The notes below the pieces were generated by a model. It was given only the letters and a program-made list of their open reading frames with translations, made no database searches and was not told the origin of the DNA. Shown one piece after another: positions 55,924 to 64,000 of a stretch of 64,000 nucleotides of DNA. Where the stretch lies: contig NZ_JADYVE010000001.1 in NCBI RefSeq assembly GCF_020193655.1, positions 496,001 through 560,000 of the forward strand, given 5' to 3'. The DNA comes from Ensifer sp. IC3342. Lineage in GTDB: Bacteria; Pseudomonadota; Alphaproteobacteria; Rhizobiales; Rhizobiaceae. How positions within the stretch are numbered: the first letter of the stretch is position 1; each line of letters begins with the position of its first letter. The position numbers and the translations under genes were made by a program.

Positions 55924-56802
55924 TCAGCCGTGGGCGATCGGCGCACCCCAGCTGCCCCAGATATAGATGGAGAAGAAGAGGAACAGCCAGACCACATCAA
56001 CGAAGTGCCAGTACCAGGCGGCCGCCTCGAGGCCAAAGTGATGCTTTGGGGTGAAGTCACCACGGATTGCTCGCAACAGGCAGACCAGCAGGAAGATCGT
56101 GCCGACCAGAACGTGGAAGCCGTGGAAGCCGGTTGCCATGAAGAAGGTTGCGCCGTAGATCGAGTCCCTGAAGGCGAACGGCGCGTGCGCGTATTCGTAG
56201 GCCTGTACGCTGGAGAACAGGACGCCGAGCAGAACCGTCAGCGTCAGGCCGTAGACCAGGCCCTTGCGGTCATTGTGCAGCAGTGCGTGGTGTGCCCAGG
56301 TAACGGTGGTGCCGGAAAGCAGCAGGATGACAGTGTTGTAGAGCGGCAGGTGCCAGGGATCGAGGACCTCGATGCCCTTCGGTGGCCAGACGCCGCCGGT
56401 GTAGGTCGTGCGCGCGGCCTGGACAGCTTCGCCTGGGAAGAGACTTGCGTCGAAGAAGGCCCAAAACCAGGCTACGAAGAACATCACCTCCGAGGCGATG
56501 AACATAATCATGCCATAGCGCAGATGCAGCGACACCACGCGGGTGTGATGCCCCTCATGCGCTTCCTTGATCGTATCCGACCACCAGCCGAACATCGTGT
56601 AGAGCACGAGCGCCAGGCCGATGAAGAAGACCCAAGGATTGGCAAGCTCCGCACCGAACAGCTTGAACGAACCACCGGCGATATAACGCATGAAGCCAAC
56701 GCCGCCCAAAGCCATGATGAAGGCGCCGATGGAGGCGAGCAGCGGCCACGGGCTCGGGTCTATGATGTGGTAGTCGTGATTCTTCTGATGCGCATCGGCC
56801 AT
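55924..56802 (-). CDS. ctaE: CtaE, cytochrome c oxidase subunit III
   Basis: 292 residues from the ATG at 56802. Seven membrane helices. Typical sequence includes HDYHIIDPSPWPLLASIG at the start, EVMFFVAWFWAFFDASLF, and the C-terminal WYWHFVDVVWLFLFFSIYIWG. Subunit III stabilises the aa3 core and shapes proton uptake. It lies within the cta operon between ctaG and DUF983. Confidence 0.96.
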   Translation of the reverse strand: MADAHQKNHDYHIIDPSPWPLLASIGAFIMALGGVGFMRYIAGGSFKLFGAELANPWVFFIGLALVLYTMFGWWSDTIKEAHEGHHTRVVSLHLRYGMIMFIASEVMFFVAWFWAFFDASLFPGEAVQAARTTYTGGVWPPKGIEVLDPWHLPLYNTVILLLSGTTVTWAHHALLHNDRKGLVYGLTLTVLLGVLFSSVQAYEYAHAPFAFRDSIYGATFFMATGFHGFHVLVGTIFLLVCLLRAIRGDFTPKHHFGLEAAAWYWHFVDVVWLFLFFSIYIWGSWGAPIAHG

Positions 56803-56866
56803 GTCAGTAATCCCCGATAGGTCTTTCTCTTGTCGCCCGCTCGGCATAGCCGAAACGGGGCCTCTG

Positions 56867-57469
56867 TCAAAGTTTGTTCTGAGCTTCCCCTGCCTTAGCC
56901 TTCACTTCGGCGAGCGGCTTGGACGGCTCGCGCGGGTAGAAGGTGTAGGACAGCGTAAGTGTCTTGATGCCCTTCGTCTCGACCGCCTTGACGATCTCCG
57001 GATCGACGAAGAAGACGACCGGCATCTCCATCTCTTCGCCCGGCTGAAGGGTTGTTTCCGTAAAGCAGAAGCACTGCACCTTGTTGAAATAGGCGCCTGC
57101 CGCCATCGGCGTCACGTTGAACGTTGCCTGACCGGTCGTCGGCTTCGAGGAAAGATTCTTGGCCCGATAGCTGACCTGCACCGTTTCGCCGATCCTGACG
57201 TCGATGTCGCGCTGCACGGGCTTGAAGTCCCAGGGCAGGCCCGACGTGTTGGCGTCGAATGTGACCTTGACCTTCTCGTCGAGAATGACGTCCGATGCCT
57301 GCTCGACCCGCTGCGTCGTGCCGTTATAACCCGTCACGCGGCAGAACATGTCGTAGAGCGGCACTGCCGCATAGGCCATGCCCACCATGCCTGCCACGAA
57401 GGCAAGGCAGGTACCGACGATCACGCCGTTTGCGCGCTCCTTCCGGGTCGACTGCGGGTTGTTGGTCAT
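56867..57469 (-). CDS. ctaG: CtaG (Cox11), copper chaperone for CuB
   Basis: 200 residues from the ATG at 57469 (GAGAAAG upstream). One N-terminal membrane helix ([19 protein letters not shown]) anchors a periplasmic immunoglobulin-like domain, with the copper motif CFCF ([12 protein letters not shown]) and VFFVDPEI. It inserts CuB into subunit I. A TTG at 57484 overlapping the coxF stop is a less likely start. Placed between coxF and ctaE. Confidence 0.94.
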   Translation of the reverse strand: MTNNPQSTRKERANGVIVGTCLAFVAGMVGMAYAAVPLYDMFCRVTGYNGTTQRVEQASDVILDEKVKVTFDANTSGLPWDFKPVQRDIDVRIGETVQVSYRAKNLSSKPTTGQATFNVTPMAAGAYFNKVQCFCFTETTLQPGEEMEMPVVFFVDPEIVKAVETKGIKTLTLSYTFYPREPSKPLAEVKAKAGEAQNKL

Positions 57470-57480
57470 GCGCGGCTTTC

Positions 57481-57621
57481 TCAATGGACCATGCCGTTGC
57501 CGAATTTTATCAGCGTGACGACGTAGAAAAGTGCGACGAGGCCGGCGAGTACGAGACCAAGAGCGATGTTACGGCTGCGCCGCGACTTGCGCTGTGCCTC
57601 GCTGAGTTTGACGGTTTGCAT
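57481..57621 (-). CDS. coxF: CoxF-like small cta-operon protein
   Basis: 46 residues: [18 protein letters not shown] then one membrane helix ([20 protein letters not shown]). Rhizobial cta operons usually hold such a CoxF/CtaF-type single-helix protein at this place; its role is unknown. The ATG overlaps the ctaB stop by one base (TGATG), so translation is coupled. Confidence 0.8.
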   Translation of the reverse strand: MQTVKLSEAQRKSRRSRNIALGLVLAGLVALFYVVTLIKFGNGMVH

Positions 57622-58577
57622 CAGGCGATACCTCCGGCGTTGAGCCAGATCTGGGCGATCACGTGGTCGACCACAAGGGCCGAGAAGATCGCGAAAAGAT
57701 AGGCAATCGAAAAGGCGAAGAGCTTCTTGGCCGGAACCATTCTCTGGTCTCCCTCCGGCATACGCAGGACAGCGATTGAATACCAAACGAAGCCCAGGCC
57801 CATGGCAGTGGCAAACGCCCCATAGCCAAGGCTCGCGAAGCCGAGGAAGGTGGGACAGATGCCGATGAGAGCGGTCAACACGGCGTAGATGACGATCTGC
57901 TTCTTCGTCGTCGCCTCGCCGCAGACATTGGGCATCATCGGCACGCCGACGGCACCGTAGTCACGCATCTTGAACAGGGCCAGCGCCCAGAAATGGGCGG
58001 GCGTCCAGAGGAAGGTGATGAGAAAAAGCACGATACTTTCGATCGACACCCCGCCGGTCACACAGGCCCAACCGATCATCGGCGGGAAGGCTCCGGCGGC
58101 ACCGCCGATAACGATGTTCTGCGGCGTCGAGCGCTTCAGCCACATGGTGTAGATTACAGCGTAGAAGAAGATCGTGAAGGCGAGCAATCCGGCTGCGAGC
58201 CAATTGACGGCGAGCCCGAGGATGATCACGGAAAATGCTGACAACGTCAGGCCGAAGGCAAGCGCCTCCTCAGGCAGGATCTTGCCGGCCGGAATCGGAC
58301 GCTTGGCGGTACGGCTCATCACCGCATCGATATCGGCGTCGTACCACATGTTCAGCGCACCGGAGGCACCGGCGCCGACGGCAATGCACAGGATGGCGAT
58401 GAAGCCGATAAACGGATTAATTTGTCCTGGCGCAAGGACCAGCCCGGCAAAAGCGGTAAAGACGATAAGAGACATGACGCGCGGCTTCAGGAGCTCGAAA
58501 TAATCGCGCGCAGAGGCCTCGGACAGGCGCGGTGCGCCTTCCATGCCGACTGCTTCGTGATTGTCGATGAGCGTCAT
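57621..58577 (-). CDS. ctaB: CtaB, protoheme IX farnesyltransferase
   Basis: 318 residues from the ATG at 58577. A UbiA-type polytopic prenyltransferase that converts heme b to heme O, the first step of heme A synthesis. The prenyl-diphosphate/Mg site [19 protein letters not shown] carries the D-x3-D pattern, and about nine helices are seen. N-terminal [19 protein letters not shown] is typical. Sits after ctaD and before coxF, with which it overlaps by one base. Confidence 0.95.
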   Translation of the reverse strand: MTLIDNHEAVGMEGAPRLSEASARDYFELLKPRVMSLIVFTAFAGLVLAPGQINPFIGFIAILCIAVGAGASGALNMWYDADIDAVMSRTAKRPIPAGKILPEEALAFGLTLSAFSVIILGLAVNWLAAGLLAFTIFFYAVIYTMWLKRSTPQNIVIGGAAGAFPPMIGWACVTGGVSIESIVLFLITFLWTPAHFWALALFKMRDYGAVGVPMMPNVCGEATTKKQIVIYAVLTALIGICPTFLGFASLGYGAFATAMGLGFVWYSIAVLRMPEGDQRMVPAKKLFAFSIAYLFAIFSALVVDHVIAQIWLNAGGIA

Positions 58578-58638
58578 GTCTCGTCCTTGAATTTGCTGCG
58601 GCCATGGCAGCCGCATTCTGCCGGGAAGCCGGCGGTGT

Positions 58639-58662
58639 GAAGCCGCCGGAACCGGCGGCTTC
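58639..58662. other. Stem-loop between ctaD and ctaB
   Basis: GAAGCCGCCGG, AA, CCGGCGGCTTC: 11-bp perfect arms with a 2-nt loop in the 98-bp ctaD-ctaB gap, no T-run. Likely an mRNA stability or processing signal that keeps ctaCD more abundant than the assembly genes. Confidence 0.5.
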
Positions 58663-58675
58663 TGTTCGTTCCCCG

Positions 58676-61269
<2,594 letters not shown>

Positions 61270-61620
61270 AATGTGTCTCCCCAATGCGCTTGATCAGGAT
61301 CAAACCGAAACCGCAGAATCCCTGCGATACTGCAGCGCTTCAAACCACAGTTTGACCAGCGCCGCAACATCTGTCCAATCAACGCCGTGCGGCATTTTTG
61401 CACAAAGGCCGCTTTTCGCACAGGCGACCCTCGCGCCCGTCCGCGAATTGGGTTAGGCCTATCGCGGCCCGCGCGACTGCCAGTCTAAGATTTGCGTTCC
61501 AGAGCTTTCCCGACGGGCCCAATTTCCGCCATATGGCGCTGGAATGTAGCGTGCAGGGCTTTTCATTTATCTTCGCGCGCATCAAGAATAGCCCTGATGA
61601 TTCGACGTTTTGAGGTTTAC
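61270..61620. other. Divergent intergenic region between ctaC and the IalB-family gene
   Basis: About 350 bp without a credible gene. It holds the FNR/FixK-type box at 61290-61303 near ctaC. The right end contains the ribosome site for the IalB-family gene. No further repeat recognised. Confidence 0.55.
61290..61303. promoter_or_regulatory. FNR/FixK-type anaerobox upstream of ctaC
   Basis: TTGATCAGGATCAA is a perfect TTGAT-N4-ATCAA palindrome, the consensus of FixK/FnrN. Its nearest edge is 21 bp before the ctaC GTG, inside the likely 5' leader or promoter. That position suits repression of the aa3 oxidase when oxygen is low. Confidence 0.7.
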
Positions 61621-62151
61621 ATGGGCCTGTCCCTCTTCTCCCGGCTGCCGGTTCTGGCCGCGCTCGGAATTGCCACCCTCGCCTTTCCCACCGCAAGCAT
61701 GGCCCAGCAATCCGGCGGAACGCCCGGAACGGTGAAGTCAAACCACGGCGCCTGGTCGATCGTCTGCGATCAGCCCGCGGGCGCCTCGGCCGAGCAATGC
61801 GCGCTGATGCAGAACGTCATCGCCGAGGATAGGCCGGAAGTCGGGCTTTCGGTCGTCGTCCTGAAGACCGCCGATCGCAAGGCGAAGATCCTTCGCGTTC
61901 TGGCGCCGCTCGGCGTGCTTCTGCCGAACGGCCTTGGTCTCAACGTCGATGGCAAGGATATTGGCCGCGCCTATTTCGTGCGCTGCTTCTCTGACGGCTG
62001 CTATGCTGAAGTGGTGCTTGAGGACGAGCTCCTGAAGACCTTCCGCGCCGGCGCGACCGCGACGTTCATCGTCTTCCAGTCGCCGGAGGAAGGCATCGGC
62101 ATCCCGGTCGATCTCAAGGGTTTCGGCGAGGGCTACGACGCCCTCCCCTGA
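61621..62151 (+). CDS. IalB-family (invasion-associated locus B) periplasmic protein
   Basis: 176 residues from the ATG at 61621 (GAGG upstream). Signal peptide ending ...TASMAQQ. The mature domain contains HGAWSIVCDQPAG, CALMQNVI, VRCFSDGCYAEVVL and ends GIGIPVDLKGFGEGYDALP, matching the IalB family with two disulfide-forming Cys pairs. Bartonella IalB promotes erythrocyte invasion; rhizobial members are periplasmic with unclear roles. Divergent from ctaC and followed by a strong terminator. Confidence 0.88.
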   Translation: MGLSLFSRLPVLAALGIATLAFPTASMAQQSGGTPGTVKSNHGAWSIVCDQPAGASAEQCALMQNVIAEDRPEVGLSVVVLKTADRKAKILRVLAPLGVLLPNGLGLNVDGKDIGRAYFVRCFSDGCYAEVVLEDELLKTFRAGATATFIVFQSPEEGIGIPVDLKGFGEGYDALP

Positions 62152-62172
62152 TTTCGCGACCGTGCTGGATCT

Positions 62173-62202
62173 AAAAAGCCGCGCTCCGGGCGCGGCTTTT
62201 TT
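62173..62202. terminator. Bidirectional terminator between ialB-like and ribB genes
   Basis: AAAAAGCCGCGC, TCCG, GGCGCGGCTTTTTT: perfect stem with A- and T-tracts on both sides, between convergent genes. Confidence 0.9.
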
Positions 62203-62226
62203 CTTGCGGTACACAAAGACCGCTGC

Positions 62227-63327
62227 TTACAGAATCTCGGTGGCGGCAATCTTGATGCCGAAACCTTCAAGGCCGACATAGTGGCGCTCGCGCGAGGAAA
62301 TGAGGCGGATCGACGTAATGCCGAGGTCCTTGAGGATCTGCGCGCCGAGACCGATTTCCAGCCATTCGCTTTCGCGGGCCCGGGCTTCCGAATGGGCCTC
62401 GCGGTCATGCTTGCCCTTGCGCGCCGTTTGTGAGACGCCGACGCCGACGGAGCCCTCGCGCAGATAGACGATGACGCCCCTGCCCTCTCCGGCAATACGT
62501 TTCATGATCGCGTCGATCTGACGGTCCCCGCCGAAGACATCCGAACCGACGTTCTCAAGGTGCAGACGAACGGGGATGTCGACACCGTCGCGAATATCGC
62601 CGAAGACGACGGCAAGATGCTGCATCGGATCCCACGGGAGCGAATAGGCGTGACCCTTCGCCTTGCCGTAAGGCGTTTCGATCTCGAAGCAATTGCCCTG
62701 CTCGATCAGCGTTTCCTTGCGCTGGCGATAGGCGATCAGATCCGCCACCGAGACCTGCTTCAAGCCATGGGTCTCGGCGAAGCTTTCGACCTGCGGGCCA
62801 CGCATCACTGTGCCGTCGTCGTTGACGAGCTCGCAGATGACTCCGACCGGCGGGAGGCTCGCGAGCCTGCAGAGGTCCACGGCCGCTTCGGTATGTCCCG
62901 AACGCATCAGCACACCGCCCTCGCGCGCCACTAGCGGAAAGATATGGCCCGGGCGGACGAAATCGGCGGGTCCGATGTTCGGATTGGCAAGGTTGCGAAC
63001 GGTCAACGTCCGGTCGTCGGCCGAGATACCGGTGGTGGTTCCGTGCCTGAAATCGACCGAAACGGTGAATGCGGTCGTATGGGCGGAATCGTTCTCCGCC
63101 ACCATCGCATTCAGATTGAGGCGCTTCGCCTCCTCGCGCGGCATCGGCGCACAGACGATGCCGGAGGTGTGGCGGACGATGAAGGCCATCTTTTCAGGCG
63201 TGCAATGCACGGCTGCGACGATCAGGTCCCCCTCGTTCTCGCGGCCGCCGTCATCGGTGACGACGACGATCTCGCCGGCCTCGAAGGCGCGAATGGCGTC
63301 TACGACGCGCTTCTGGTCATACGACAT
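62227..63327 (-). CDS. ribB: RibB (3,4-dihydroxy-2-butanone-4-phosphate synthase) with degenerate RibA-like domain
   Basis: 366 residues from the ATG at 63327. The N-terminal 200 residues form an apparently complete DHBP synthase: DDGGRENEGDL (acidic metal residues), RHTSGIVCAPM, HGTTTGISADDR, RPGHIFPLVAREGG and SGHTEAAVDL. It supplies the four-carbon unit of riboflavin. The C-terminal 160 residues align in length with GTP cyclohydrolase II, but the zinc Cys motif is missing: the region reads RLHLENVGSDVFGGDRQIDAI, with no Cys. The second domain is probably non-catalytic. Upstream lies aroC, 17 bp away. Confidence 0.92.
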   Translation of the reverse strand: MSYDQKRVVDAIRAFEAGEIVVVTDDGGRENEGDLIVAAVHCTPEKMAFIVRHTSGIVCAPMPREEAKRLNLNAMVAENDSAHTTAFTVSVDFRHGTTTGISADDRTLTVRNLANPNIGPADFVRPGHIFPLVAREGGVLMRSGHTEAAVDLCRLASLPPVGVICELVNDDGTVMRGPQVESFAETHGLKQVSVADLIAYRQRKETLIEQGNCFEIETPYGKAKGHAYSLPWDPMQHLAVVFGDIRDGVDIPVRLHLENVGSDVFGGDRQIDAIMKRIAGEGRGVIVYLREGSVGVGVSQTARKGKHDREAHSEARARESEWLEIGLGAQILKDLGITSIRLISSRERHYVGLEGFGIKIAATEIL

Positions 63328-63344
63328 CAAGATTCTCCCGCAAA

Positions 63345-64000
63345 CTACTTCAGCCGCCCGGTCTGGCCCCGGTCGCGCAGGTAATGATCGGCAATCGTGC
63401 AAGCGACCATTGCCTCGCCGATCGGCACGGCCCGGATTCCGACGCAAGGATCGTGGCGGCCTTTGGTGCGCACATCCACCTCGTTGCCATCGCTGTCGAT
63501 CGATCGCCGTTCTGTCAGGATGGACGACGTCGGCTTGATCGCGAAGCGTGCAACGACAGGCTGACCGGTTGCGATGCCGCCCAAGATGCCGCCCGCATTG
63601 TTGGAAAGGAAAACCGGCTCGCCGCCGGGTCCGATGCGCATCTCATCGGCGTTCTCCTCGCCACTGATCTCGGCCGCGCCGAAACCGTTACCGATCTCCA
63701 CGCCCTTGACCGCGTTGATCGACATCAGGTTCGAGGCAATGTCCTGATCGAGCTTGCCATAGATCGGCGCGCCGATACCCGCGGGCACACCCTCGGCAAC
63801 CACTTCGACGACTGCGCCGATCGATGAACCGGCCTTGCGGATGCCATCGAGATATTCCTCCCAAACGGGAACGATGGCCGGGTCCGGAGCGAAGAACGGG
63901 TTGTTGCTCACCTCGGCCCAGTCCCAGTTGGCCCGATTAATCCTGTGCTTGCCGATCTGGACGAGCGCCCCGCGCACGATCAGGCCGGGCACCACTTTGC
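63345..64000 (-). CDS. aroC: AroC, chorismate synthase (partial, C-terminal part)
   Basis: About 218 C-terminal residues; the 5' end lies beyond the window. Converts EPSP to chorismate using reduced FMN. Family segments are [51 protein letters not shown] and the signature [17 protein letters not shown] near the C-terminus. It probably shares a transcript with ribB. Confidence 0.96.
   Translation of the reverse strand, partial: KVVPGLIVRGALVQIGKHRINRANWDWAEVSNNPFFAPDPAIVPVWEEYLDGIRKAGSSIGAVVEVVAEGVPAGIGAPIYGKLDQDIASNLMSINAVKGVEIGNGFGAAEISGEENADEMRIGPGGEPVFLSNNAGGILGGIATGQPVVARFAIKPTSSILTERRSIDSDGNEVDVRTKGRHDPCVGIRAVPIGEAMVACTIADHYLRDRGQTGRLK

Overview
The window is GC-rich, gene-dense chromosomal DNA of a Rhizobiaceae bacterium, most likely Sinorhizobium/Ensifer. 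Three things point there. It has a betICBA operon that includes choline sulfatase, with BetC at 512 residues and its catalytic Cys at position 54. It has a cysHDN cluster with a [4Fe-4S] APS-type reductase and a CysN without an APS kinase domain, a CcrM-type GANTC methyltransferase, a BioR/BioY biotin pair and an aa3 oxidase (cta) operon. Its intergenic spaces carry several families of rhizobial palindromic repeats. Species cannot be settled by reading alone.

Layout. 1-3.0 kb: start of a quinone oxidoreductase, an EAL-CBS-GGDEF c-di-GMP protein and an HdeD-like membrane protein. 2.85-8.5 kb: betI-betC-betB-betA behind a perfect inverted-repeat operator, with rhizobial mosaic repeats in two junctions. 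8.5-13 kb: two small envelope genes, then cysH-cysD-cysN and a strong terminator. 13-20.3 kb: small genes, tRNA-Pro, a lipoprotein, a gamma-glutamyltransferase homologue, and an unusual minus-strand pair made of a repeat-built coiled-coil protein and a secreted Gly-rich protein, then tRNA-Gln. 20.3-31 kb: metallo-hydrolase, DUF1499 protein, lipoprotein, ppdK, smc and a DsbA-like lipoprotein. 31-36 kb: DUF721 protein, mutY, HAD hydrolase, RTX protein and ccrM. 36-41 kb: an orphan AT-richer gene, a divergent ArsR / monooxygenase / NIPSNAP unit, DUF1284-bioY-bioR with BioR boxes, and a HAD hydrolase. 41-50 kb: Liv-type binding protein, lipoprotein, thrC, M16 peptidase, acetyltransferase and a large PAS-GGDEF-EAL protein. 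50-54.5 kb: YqgE, DsbD-alpha-like protein, 1-Cys peroxiredoxin, rnhA, thrB and ispH. 54.7-61.3 kb: the cta operon (ctaC-ctaD-ctaB-coxF-ctaG-ctaE-DUF983-SURF1), with an FNR/FixK-type box just upstream of ctaC. 61.6-64 kb: IalB-family protein, ribBA-like gene and the 3' part of aroC.

How the genes work together. BetC, BetB and BetA turn choline-O-sulfate into choline, betaine aldehyde and glycine betaine under BetI control. CysD/CysN make APS, which CysH reduces directly to sulfite. The cta genes give the structural subunits of aa3 oxidase plus its heme (CtaB) and copper/heme (CtaG, SURF1) assembly factors. The rest is mostly housekeeping (smc, mutY, ccrM, thrB, thrC, ispH, aroC, ribB).

No insertion sequence, prophage, CRISPR array or complete novel defence system was seen. 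The least explained parts are the coiled-coil/Gly-rich pair at 16.4-19.9 kb, the orphan gene at 36.2 kb and the bioY-coupled DUF1284 gene.
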